Shown piece after piece: positions 43,696 through 51,558 of a stretch of DNA of 64,000 bases (positions are counted from its first letter, which is position 1; each line of letters opens with the position of its first letter). A program made the translations under genes and the position numbers. A model generated the notes under the pieces. That model saw only the letters and a program-made list of their open reading frames with translations, was not told where the DNA came from and did not search any database. Source of the stretch: CAVVNN01 sp963749605 (GTDB lineage: Bacteria > Actinomycetota > Thermoleophilia > Solirubrobacterales > 70-9); assembly GCA_963749605.1 (NCBI GenBank), contig CAVVNN010000004.1, forward strand, positions 1-64,000. Direction: 5' to 3'.

Positions 43696-44115
43696 CTACC
43701 GGTTCGCCGGCACGACCAGGATCGGGCGGTCTGCCAGGTGCAGCAGCTTGTTTGGGGTGGAGCCGAGGATCACACCCTTCAGCGGTGAGTCGCCATAGCT
43801 GCCGACGACGATCATCCGGGCATCGCGTTCGTCGGCGGCGTCGACCAGGGCCTCCGCCCCCCGTTTGGGGACCATTGCGATCTCTCCCTCGACGCTGCTC
43901 TCGTCGATCCGCCGCTTCGCCTCCGCGGTCACCTTCTCCCCGTACTCCTCGATCGCCTCCTCGTGTTCGGCGATCTCGCCGCCCCAGATCCCCGGCGGCG
44001 CGTAGCCGAAGACGACGACGACCCGGTCGCCGAGGCCCTCGGCCAGCTCGATCGCTCGCTCCAATGCGGCCTTGCCGCAGTCCGACCCGTCATATCCGAC
44101 GACTATCTCCGCCAT
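43696..44115 (-). CDS. Universal stress protein UspA family
   Basis: A 139-residue Usp with complete ATP-binding fold. It starts EIVVGYDGSDCGKAALERA and ends VVGSYGDSPLKGVILGSTP, the G-2x-G-9x-G-S/T nucleotide motif. Usp proteins bind ATP and modulate stress or transport. It lies 9 nt after the APC permease stop and 47 nt before potA, so it is part of the amine-uptake transcript. Confidence 0.9.
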   Translation of the reverse strand: MAEIVVGYDGSDCGKAALERAIELAEGLGDRVVVVFGYAPPGIWGGEIAEHEEAIEEYGEKVTAEAKRRIDESSVEGEIAMVPKRGAEALVDAADERDARMIVVGSYGDSPLKGVILGSTPNKLLHLADRPILVVPANR

Positions 44116-44124
44116 CTCAGCCCC

Positions 44125-45678
44125 TCACTCCCCGCCCTCGGTGCCCGCAGGCGACGGTTCGGCCTCTCCCTCCAGGAAGCCCGCCGGGGCGACCTCCGGC
44201 TGGCGCCGGAAGAAGATCGGCGCCTTGCGCCACTGGACGACCATCAGGACCACTCCGAGCAGGAGGAAGAAGACGGCGATCACCAGCGGCGGCCCCAGGC
44301 CGAACCAGGAGTTGCCGGATTCGGAGTTCGCCGGGTCCGCCAGTTCGATCCCGTTCTTGACCAGCAGGAAGAAGAGGATCACGCCGCCGATCAGCGGTCC
44401 GAGCCCGACATAGAAGAAGTTCTTGACGCTGCGGAAGAGCTCCCGCCGGTAGTAGATGGCGCAGGCGAAGCCGGTGAGGCCGATGTAGAAGGAGATCATC
44501 AGCCCCAGCGCCGCCAGCGAGTCGAAGAGGATCGATTCGCTGACCAGGGTGAGGCCGACGTACCAGACGATCGAGGCGCCCCCCATCGCCAGCGTCGAGA
44601 TGTGCGGCGTGAGGAAGCGCGGGTGGACCTTGCCGAGGCTGCCGGGCAGAGCGTGGGCCCGCGCCATCGAGAGGGTCGTGCGCGCCGTCGGCAGGATCGT
44701 CGTCTGGGTCGAGGCCGCCGCCGATGTCAGCACCGCGATGATCAGCAGCTTGTCCAGCGGCGAGCCGAAGACTTCGGTGCCGAGCGCGCTCAGCACCTCT
44801 TCCTGGTTCGCGACCAGCTGGTCGACCCCGGCGTAGGACTGCGCCGCGACGGCGACGATCAGGTAGATCCCCAGCAGAATCAGGGTGCTGATCACGGTCG
44901 CCCGCCCGGGCGCCTCACCCGGGTCCTCGGTCTCCTCGTTGACGGTCGCGGTCGTGTCCCAGCCCCAGTAGATGAAGACGGCGAGCAGCATCCCGGCCGA
45001 GATCTCGCTGGGGCTGAGGCTGAAGGGATTGAGCCAGGAGAGGCTGGGGTGGATCGACGCCGCCGGCGCGCCGCCGGCGTAGACCTTGACCAGCGCCACC
45101 ACGGCGAACAGGGCGAGGGTGAAGATCTCCGCCGCCAACAGGCCGACCTGGGTGCGGGCCGAGAGCTCGATTCCGATCAGCACGATTGCCGTCATCACGA
45201 CGATCCACAGCACGCCGACCGCGGTGACGGCGACGGTCGAGGCGGCGGCGGAGCTCCAGCCGACCAGCAGGAAGGTGTAGAGCCCGGCGATCTGGGCCAG
45301 GTTCGCCATCACGATCACGTCGGCGACGACGATCGCCCACCCGGCCAGCCAGCCCAGCTGGGGCCCCATTGCCGTCGTCACCCAGGAGAAGCTGGTGCCG
45401 CAGTCCGGGTCGGCCTTGTTCATGTAGTAGTAGCCCGCGGCGACCAGGAACATCGGGATGAAGCTGATCAGCAGGATCGCCGGCGACTGCAGCGCCACCG
45501 CGGCGGCGATGAAGCCGAGGGTCGCTGCGAGGCTGTAGCCGGGCGCGGTGGAGGCGACGCCGATGACGACGCTGGAGACGAACCCAATCGCGTTCTTCTT
45601 CAGGCCCTTCTCGCCGGAGCTGGGGGCGCGCGCCGCGCCGCCCGCCAGGGTGGACGCGGGAACCGCTGCGCTCTCCAT
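44125..45678 (-). CDS. APC-superfamily amino acid/polyamine permease
   Basis: A 517-residue transporter. ATG 45678 (MESAAVPAS) has GAAAGGAGAG just upstream and is preferred over the start at 45744. About twelve membrane helices. Helix 1 region NAIGFVSSVVIGVASTAPGY carries the conserved APC GxA motif. The Glu/aromatic segment DCGTSFSWVTTAMGPQLGWL and WDTTATVNEETEDPGEAPG are typical. It likely imports an amine or amino acid in parallel with PotABCD. First gene of the seven-gene minus-strand operon. Confidence 0.85.
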   Translation of the reverse strand: MESAAVPASTLAGGAARAPSSGEKGLKKNAIGFVSSVVIGVASTAPGYSLAATLGFIAAAVALQSPAILLISFIPMFLVAAGYYYMNKADPDCGTSFSWVTTAMGPQLGWLAGWAIVVADVIVMANLAQIAGLYTFLLVGWSSAAASTVAVTAVGVLWIVVMTAIVLIGIELSARTQVGLLAAEIFTLALFAVVALVKVYAGGAPAASIHPSLSWLNPFSLSPSEISAGMLLAVFIYWGWDTTATVNEETEDPGEAPGRATVISTLILLGIYLIVAVAAQSYAGVDQLVANQEEVLSALGTEVFGSPLDKLLIIAVLTSAAASTQTTILPTARTTLSMARAHALPGSLGKVHPRFLTPHISTLAMGGASIVWYVGLTLVSESILFDSLAALGLMISFYIGLTGFACAIYYRRELFRSVKNFFYVGLGPLIGGVILFFLLVKNGIELADPANSESGNSWFGLGPPLVIAVFFLLLGVVLMVVQWRKAPIFFRRQPEVAPAGFLEGEAEPSPAGTEGGE

Positions 45679-45896
45679 GCCTCTCCTTTCGGTCGAGTGC
45701 CACCGTGCCGGCGGTGACGTAAACGACCGTAAGCCTCGGCGCAAGACCGCGCAAGTGGCGGATGTCCCAAAAGCACAATGGCCTTTTGTACATTTCGTAC
45801 AGGCATTTGGCCGGAGCTTGACCCAAAAACCCCTTGCAGAAAGGCCAACCCGGGTCTAGCTTTATCCATATCGTCACAGTAGGAGAGGAGAGTCGC
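45679..45896. promoter_or_regulatory. Divergent promoter/operator of the amine-utilisation locus
   Basis: On the plus strand TTGCAG (45834-45839), a 17-nt gap and TAGCTT (45857-45862) form a plausible promoter for the aminotransferase operon. Upstream are a TGTAC-ATTTC-GTACA palindrome (45787-45801) and a CAAAAG/CTTTTG inverted repeat (45768-45773 with 45783-45788). Both are good operator candidates. The PucR-type regulator encoded two genes away is the natural candidate binder. The region must also drive the opposite seven-gene uptake operon. Confidence 0.5.
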
Positions 45897-47273
45897 ATGG
45901 CCACCGCGCCCCAAGCAGTCGACGCCAGCCTTCAGGAGCTGGCCAAACGACACCTCTGGATGCATTTCTCGCGGATGGGCTCCTACGGGCCCGGCCACGA
46001 GATCCCGATCATCGTCCGCGGCGAGGGCTGCTACGTCTACGACGACCACGGCAACCGCTATCTCGACGGGCTCTCCGCCCTCTTCTGCGTCAACGCCGGC
46101 CATGGGCGCACCGAGCTCGGAGAGGCCGCCGCCCGCCAGGTCGAAGAGCTCGACTTCTACACGCTGTGGAGCTACGCCCACCCGCGCGCGATCGAGCTCG
46201 CGGCGCGGATCGCCTCGCTCGCCCCCGCCGACCTCAACCGCGTCTTCTTCACCTCCGGCGGCTCGGAGGCTGTCGAGTCGGCGCTGAAGCTGGCCCGCAA
46301 CTACCACCGCATGCGCGGCAACGGCCAGAAGTACAAGGTCATTGCCCGCGAGGTCGCCTACCACGGCACCTCGCTCGGGGCGCTCTCGGCGACCGGGATC
46401 ACCGAGCTGCGAAGTCAGTTCGAGCCGCTCACGCCCGGCGGCTGCCACGTCCCCAACACCAACCTCTACCGCTGGCCCGAGGGTCGCCACCCGCTCTGGG
46501 CGGCGACCGCGATCGAGGAGCGCATCCAGTTCGAGGGGCCCGAGACGGTTGCCGCGGTGATCCTCGAGCCGGTGCAGAACGCCGGCGGCTGCTTCGTCCC
46601 GCCGGACGGCTACTTCGAACGCGTGCGCGAGATCTGCGACCGCTACGACGTCTTGATGATCTCCGACGAGGTGATCTGCGCCTGGGGCCGGCTCGGCCAC
46701 TACTTCGGCTGCGAACGCTTCGGCTATGTCCCGGACGTCATAACCGTGGCGAAGGCGCTCACCTCGGCCTACGCTCCGATGGGCGCCGTGATCGCCTCCG
46801 ACCGTGTCGCCGACCCGTTCATGCGCGGCGACGCCTCCTTCGCCCATGGCTTCACCTTCGCCGGCCACCCGCTCGCCTCGGCGATCGCGATGGCCAACCT
46901 CGACGTCTTCGAGCGCGAGGACCTCTGCGGGCACGTGCTCGCCAAGGAGGGCGAGTTCCGCGGGATGCTGGAGAGCTTGCACGACATCCCGATCGTCGGC
47001 GACGTGCGTGGCGCCGGTTACTTCCAGGCGATCGAGCTGGTCAAGGACAGGGAGACGAAGGAGAGCTTCAGCGACGAGGAGTCCGAGGACCTCCTGCGCG
47101 GTTTCCTCTCCGCCGAGCTCTACAAGCGCGGCCTGATCTGCCGCGCCGATGACCGTGGCGATCCGGTGGTCCAACTCGCACCGCCCCTGATCGCCGACAG
47201 CGAGCAGTTCGAGGAGATCCACGACGTGCTGCACGACGTGCTCTCCAGGGCCTGGAAGAGGGTCCGCGGATAG
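45897..47273 (+). CDS. Class III omega-aminotransferase (putrescine/beta-alanine:pyruvate type)
   Basis: A 458-residue PLP aminotransferase. ATG 45897 follows AGGAGAGGAG. Features: GNRYLDGLSALFCVNAGHG, FFTSGGSEAVESALKLAR, VILEPVQNAGG, MISDEVICAWGR (PLP-ring Asp) and Schiff-base lysine K286 in ITVAKALTSAY. The subgroup transfers a terminal amino group, usually to pyruvate, giving an aldehyde and alanine. This fits the alanine dehydrogenase and aldehyde dehydrogenase genes downstream in the same operon. Exact donor (putrescine, GABA, beta-alanine or taurine-like) is not resolved. Confidence 0.85.
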   Translation: MATAPQAVDASLQELAKRHLWMHFSRMGSYGPGHEIPIIVRGEGCYVYDDHGNRYLDGLSALFCVNAGHGRTELGEAAARQVEELDFYTLWSYAHPRAIELAARIASLAPADLNRVFFTSGGSEAVESALKLARNYHRMRGNGQKYKVIAREVAYHGTSLGALSATGITELRSQFEPLTPGGCHVPNTNLYRWPEGRHPLWAATAIEERIQFEGPETVAAVILEPVQNAGGCFVPPDGYFERVREICDRYDVLMISDEVICAWGRLGHYFGCERFGYVPDVITVAKALTSAYAPMGAVIASDRVADPFMRGDASFAHGFTFAGHPLASAIAMANLDVFEREDLCGHVLAKEGEFRGMLESLHDIPIVGDVRGAGYFQAIELVKDRETKESFSDEESEDLLRGFLSAELYKRGLICRADDRGDPVVQLAPPLIADSEQFEEIHDVLHDVLSRAWKRVRG

Positions 47274-47281
47274 GAGGCCGG

Positions 47282-48838
47282 GTGCTCACGGTCCAGAGCC
47301 TGCTCGGCGAGCTCGGCCTCGAGCTTGCGGCGGGGAAGAAAGCGGCGGCGGCGCCGGTGCGGTGGGTGCACATCTCCGAGTTGGAGGACCCGACTCCGTG
47401 GCTCTCCGGCGGCGAGCTGATGTTGACCACGGGGATCCCGCTCGACACCGCCGCCAAGCAGCGCGCCTTCATCCGCCTGCTCGCCGACCACAACCTCTCC
47501 GGCCTCGGCTTCGGCACCGGCTTCAGCCATCGCAAGCTGCCAAAGGCGCTGCTGGACGAGGCGACCAAGCGCGACTTCCCCCTCTTCGAGGTTCCCTACT
47601 CGACCCCGTTCATCGCGATCACCGAGAAGGCCTTCGCCCGCCTGGTCAACGAGCAGTACGAGGTGCTGCAGCGGGGCATCGCTGTGCAGCGGCGGCTCGA
47701 GCGGTTGGTTCTGGAGGAGCGGGGGCTGGAGGAAATAGCCGCCACGATCGCCTCCGCCGTCGGCGGCACCGTGGCGATCCTCGATGGCCGCGGCGAGCGC
47801 CTCGCCGGTCGCGGCTTCCGCCGCCAGCTCTCCGCCGACGCGATTGCCGCGATCCGCAAAGAAGCCCTCTCCCACACCGGCGACAGCCACCCCTTCGTCC
47901 CTGCTCACCCCTCGCTCGCCGGGCGCGCTCTCGCCCACCCGGTGGTCTCGCCCGGCGGCGGCCCGCCGCAGGCGTGGGTCGTGATCGTGCGCGACTCCGG
48001 CGGGCTCGGCGACTTCGAGCGGCTGATCCTCCAGCAGGCGGTCGCGGTGGTGGCGCTGGAGCTGATGCGCCGCCGGGTTGCGCGCGAGACCGAGCGCCGC
48101 CTCGCCGGCGACGTGCTCGCCGGCGCCCTCGGCGGCAGGATGGAGCCGGCCGAGCTGCGCCGGCGCCTCGAGCCGTTTGGGATCGGCGACGAGGCCGCCG
48201 TCCTCGTCTTCGCCCTCGACCACCCCGCTGCCGCCGAGCACGCTCTCGAGCGAGTCCTGGCGGCCGAGGCCTGCCCTGCCGTTGTCGCCCCGCACGCCGT
48301 CGGCGGGCGCGAGCTGCTCTGTGCCGTCATCGACGCCACCGATCGCGACCCGGTCGACATCGCCGCCGACGCGCGCAGGGCGCTGACCGCCGGCCACGGC
48401 GCCGTCCGCGCCGCGGTCAGCCGCGCGGCGCCGCGCGAGGATCTGCGCCGCTCCTTCCACGAAGCGCGCTGCGCCCTGGAGGCGACCGCTTTCGGCAACG
48501 GCAGCGCCCCCGAGGTCGCCTCCTGGCGCGACCTCGGCGCCTTCACCCTGCTGCTTTCGATCCAGGACGACGAGGCGCTGAAGCTCTACTGCGACAGCGT
48601 CCTCGGCCCGATCGAGCAGGGCGACAAGGAGTACGGCGGCGAGCTGCTGCGCTCGCTGGAAGCCTTCATCGAGCAGAACGGCCAGTGGGAGCGCGCCGCG
48701 CGCGAGGTCTACTGCCACCGCCACACGCTGCGCTACCGGATGCGCAAGATCGAAGAGCTGACGGGCCGCGACCTCTCGCGCGCCCACGACCGGATCGAGT
48801 TTTGGCTGGCGCTCAGGGCAAGGGAGCTCGTCGCATGA
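47282..48838 (+). CDS. PucR-family transcriptional regulator
   Basis: A 518-residue regulator from GTG 47282, 8 nt after the aminotransferase. An N-terminal PucR-type ligand domain (WVHISELEDPTPWLSGGELM, LPKALLDEATKRDFPLFEVP), a central GGDEF-like/CdaR linker region, and a C-terminal PucR HTH (NGQWERAAREVYCHRHTLRY, MRKIEELTGRDLS) are clear. PucR proteins activate purine, amine or amino acid catabolic genes when the substrate is present. Stop overlaps the alanine dehydrogenase ATG (ATGA). Confidence 0.9.
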   Translation: MLTVQSLLGELGLELAAGKKAAAAPVRWVHISELEDPTPWLSGGELMLTTGIPLDTAAKQRAFIRLLADHNLSGLGFGTGFSHRKLPKALLDEATKRDFPLFEVPYSTPFIAITEKAFARLVNEQYEVLQRGIAVQRRLERLVLEERGLEEIAATIASAVGGTVAILDGRGERLAGRGFRRQLSADAIAAIRKEALSHTGDSHPFVPAHPSLAGRALAHPVVSPGGGPPQAWVVIVRDSGGLGDFERLILQQAVAVVALELMRRRVARETERRLAGDVLAGALGGRMEPAELRRRLEPFGIGDEAAVLVFALDHPAAAEHALERVLAAEACPAVVAPHAVGGRELLCAVIDATDRDPVDIAADARRALTAGHGAVRAAVSRAAPREDLRRSFHEARCALEATAFGNGSAPEVASWRDLGAFTLLLSIQDDEALKLYCDSVLGPIEQGDKEYGGELLRSLEAFIEQNGQWERAAREVYCHRHTLRYRMRKIEELTGRDLSRAHDRIEFWLALRARELVA

Positions 48839-49992
48839 GGGTGGGGGTCCTGAGGGAGATCAAGCCCGACGAGTACCGGGTCGCGATCACCCCGGCCGGG
48901 GTGCGCGAGATGGTCGAGCGCGGCCACGAGGTGTTGATCGAGGCGGGGGCCGGCGAGGGCAGCTCGATCGCCGACGCCGACTTCCAGGCCCAGGGCGCCC
49001 AGATCGCCCCCGACGCCGCCACGGTCTTCGAGCAGGGCGAGACGATCGTCCACGTCAAGGAGCTCCAGCCCGCGGAGATCGAGATGCTGCGCCCCGGCCA
49101 GGTCCTTTTCGCCTACCTGCACCTCGCCCCCGACCCCGAGCAGACCCGTGGGCTCTGCGGCTCGGGAGCCACCTGCATCGCGTATGAGACCGTCGAGGAC
49201 TCCCGTGGCCGGCTGCCTCTGCTGGCGCCGATGAGCGAGATCGCCGGCAAGATCGCCACTCAGGCCGGGGCCTTCATGTTGGAGAAGCCGTTCGGCGGCC
49301 GCGGCATCCTGCTCGGCGGCGTGCCCGGGGTCGCTGCGGCGAACGTGATGGTGATCGGCGGCGGCGTGGTCGGCATGAACGCCGCCTTCATCGCAATCGG
49401 GATGGAGGCCGACGTCTTCGTCTTCGACAAGTCGATCGACCGGCTGCGGGAGCTCGAGGCGATCTTCGGGGGGCGCTGTTCGACCGTTTACTCGACCACG
49501 CTCGCGATCGAGGAGATGCTGCCGCGAGCCGATCTGGTGATCGGCGCCGTGCTCGTCCACGGCGCCCGCGCACCCTTCGTCGTGCGCCGCGAGCAGTTGG
49601 CGCTGATGAAGCCCGGCGCGGTCCTTGTCGACGTTGCGATCGACCAGGGCGGGTGCTTCGAGACTTCGCGCCCGACCACCCACCGCGAGCCGACCTTCGA
49701 GGTCGACGGGATCACCCACTACTGCGTCTCCAACATGCCCGGCGCGGTCCCGATCACCTCGACCCACGCCCTCACCAATGCGACCCTGCCCTACGCCCTC
49801 GCCCTCGCCGACCACGGCGTCGCCGAGGCGATCCGCCGCGACCCCGGCCTGCGCTCGGGCGTCAACGTCGCGGGAGGCGAGGTGACCCACGTCGCGGTCG
49901 CGGAGGGGGTTGGGGCGAACTACGTGCCGGTCGAGGAGGCGCTCGGAGCCGGCCGGGACGAAATCGAAAACCGCAAAGCGGAGGTGAGCTGA
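48835..49992 (+). CDS. ald: Alanine dehydrogenase
   Basis: A 385-residue enzyme of normal length. Substrate-binding N terminus MRVGVLREIKPDEYRVAITP (Arg15, in YRVAI), catalytic Lys in VHVKELQPAE and His in YLHLAPD. The NAD fold is VMVIGGGVVGMNAAFIAIGM. Near the C terminus VSNMPGAVPITSTHALTNAT closes the active site. It oxidises alanine to pyruvate and ammonia, recycling the amino acceptor of the omega-aminotransferase. ATGA overlap with pucR upstream; TGATG overlap with the next gene. Confidence 0.93.
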   Translation: MRVGVLREIKPDEYRVAITPAGVREMVERGHEVLIEAGAGEGSSIADADFQAQGAQIAPDAATVFEQGETIVHVKELQPAEIEMLRPGQVLFAYLHLAPDPEQTRGLCGSGATCIAYETVEDSRGRLPLLAPMSEIAGKIATQAGAFMLEKPFGGRGILLGGVPGVAAANVMVIGGGVVGMNAAFIAIGMEADVFVFDKSIDRLRELEAIFGGRCSTVYSTTLAIEEMLPRADLVIGAVLVHGARAPFVVRREQLALMKPGAVLVDVAIDQGGCFETSRPTTHREPTFEVDGITHYCVSNMPGAVPITSTHALTNATLPYALALADHGVAEAIRRDPGLRSGVNVAGGEVTHVAVAEGVGANYVPVEEALGAGRDEIENRKAEVS

Positions 49993-51434
49993 TGGCGACG
50001 GCGACGACGACGAAGCTGAAGAACTTCATCGGAGGCGAGGCGGTCGACCCGGTCGAGGGTGGGACCGAGGAGGTCGTCAACCCGGCGACGGGAGAGCCGC
50101 TAGCCGAGGCGCCGCTCTCGACCAAACCCGACGTCGACCGCGCGGTTGCGGCGGCGAAGGGGGCCTTCGACGGCTGGGCGGCGACACCCCCCGGCGAACG
50201 CGCCCGGGCGCTGCTGCGGATGGCCGACCTGATCGAGGAGCGCGCCGATGAGATCGCCGACCTCGAGGCCGCCGACGCGGGCAAGCCGCGTGCCGCGGTG
50301 GTCGAGGACGAAATCCCGGTGATGGCCGACAACCTGCGCTTCTTCGCCGGCGCCGCCCGCTGCCTCGAGGGCCGTGCCGCGGGCGAGTACATGGAGGGGC
50401 ACACCTCCTTCATCCGCCGCGAGCCGGTCGGGGTGGTCGGCCAGATCACCCCCTGGAACTACCCGCTGATGATGGCGGTCTGGAAGATCGGCCCGGCGCT
50501 CGGCGCCGGCAACACGGTGGTGCTGAAGCCGGCGGAAACGACCCCGGTGACGACGCTGAGGTTCGCCGAGTGGTGCGCCGACATCCTGCCGCCGGGGGTC
50601 CTCAACGCGATCGGGGGTCACGGTGAGCCGGCCGGCTCGGAGCTGGTCACCCATCCCGATGTCGAGATGGTCAGCCTGACCGGCTCGCCGCCGACCGGCA
50701 AGTGGATCGCCAAGGCGGCGGCGGACCGGCTCAAGCGGGTCCACCTGGAGCTCGGCGGCAAGGCTCCGGTCGTCGTCTTCGACGACGTCGAGATGGAGAC
50801 GGCGCTGGAGACGATCGCCGGCACCGGCTACTACAACGCCGGCCAGGACTGCACCGCCGCGACCCGGGTGCTCGCCTCGGCGGGCGTCTACGACGACGTC
50901 GTCAATGGCCTCGTCGGCGAAGCGAAGGGGCTGGTCCTGGGCGACACGATGTCGGCCGACACGACCCTGGGACCGCTCAACTCGGCGCGCCAGCGCGAGC
51001 GGGTCGAGGGCTTCCTGGAGCGCAGGCCCGGCAACGCCGAGGTCGTCACCGGCGGCGTCGAGCCCGACCTGCCCGGCTACTTCCTCGAGCCGACCGTCGT
51101 CGCGGGGCTGGAGCAGTCCGACGAGATGGTCCAAAACGAGATCTTCGGCCCGGTGATCACCGTGCAGCCGTTCTCCGACGAGGAGAAGGCGATCGAGTGG
51201 GCAAACGGCACCCGCTACGGCCTCGCTTCGTCGGTCTGGACCCGCGACGTCGGTCGCGCCATGCGGGTCGCCAACGCGCTGCGCTTCGGCTGCGTCTGGA
51301 TCAACGACCACATCCCGCTCGTCTCCGAGATGCCCCACGGCGGCTACAAGGAGTCCGGCTACGGCAAGGACCTGTCCATGTACGCCCTGGAGGACTACAC
51401 CGAGATTAAGCACGTGATGATCAACCTCGCCTGA
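49992..51434 (+). CDS. Aminobutyraldehyde/betaine aldehyde-type dehydrogenase
   Basis: A 480-residue NAD-dependent aldehyde dehydrogenase. GQITPWNYPLMMAVWKIGPA, catalytic Glu in LELGGKAPVVVF and nucleophilic Cys287 in YNAGQDCTAATRVL. The GQDCTAA form and the FGCVWINDHIPLVSEMPHGG ending are those of gamma-aminobutyraldehyde dehydrogenases (PatD/YdcW-like). It would oxidise the aminoaldehyde made by the aminotransferase or flavin oxidase. Last gene of the plus-strand operon. Its TGA is part of an inverted repeat that spans the following spacer. Confidence 0.88.
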   Translation: MATATTTKLKNFIGGEAVDPVEGGTEEVVNPATGEPLAEAPLSTKPDVDRAVAAAKGAFDGWAATPPGERARALLRMADLIEERADEIADLEAADAGKPRAAVVEDEIPVMADNLRFFAGAARCLEGRAAGEYMEGHTSFIRREPVGVVGQITPWNYPLMMAVWKIGPALGAGNTVVLKPAETTPVTTLRFAEWCADILPPGVLNAIGGHGEPAGSELVTHPDVEMVSLTGSPPTGKWIAKAAADRLKRVHLELGGKAPVVVFDDVEMETALETIAGTGYYNAGQDCTAATRVLASAGVYDDVVNGLVGEAKGLVLGDTMSADTTLGPLNSARQRERVEGFLERRPGNAEVVTGGVEPDLPGYFLEPTVVAGLEQSDEMVQNEIFGPVITVQPFSDEEKAIEWANGTRYGLASSVWTRDVGRAMRVANALRFGCVWINDHIPLVSEMPHGGYKESGYGKDLSMYALEDYTEIKHVMINLA

Positions 51435-51556
51435 GGCAGGAGATGACGGTCCCAGATCGTCGCCATGCGGCGTCCTCAGTCGCCGAAGTAGCGCTGCTAC
51501 TCCGGCTCCCTACGTCCTTGCCTGGCGACGCCTGGCCCGCGTCATATCCTGCCTCA
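51432..51556. repeat. Large nested inverted repeat after the aldehyde dehydrogenase gene
   Basis: TGAGGCAGGAGATGACG (51432-51448) and CGTCATATCCTGCCTCA (51540-51556) are complementary at 16 of 17 positions. Inside is a second hairpin, GCCGAAGTAGC-GCT-GCTACTCCGGC, with one mismatch in 11 bp. The left arm includes the stop codon of the upstream gene; the right arm ends 3 nt before the next ATG. It may be an operon-end structure that also lies in the leader of the RTX gene. The conserved motifs of the nested-hairpin family at 36.5 and 58.4 kb are absent. Confidence 0.5.
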
Positions 51557-51558
51557 GA

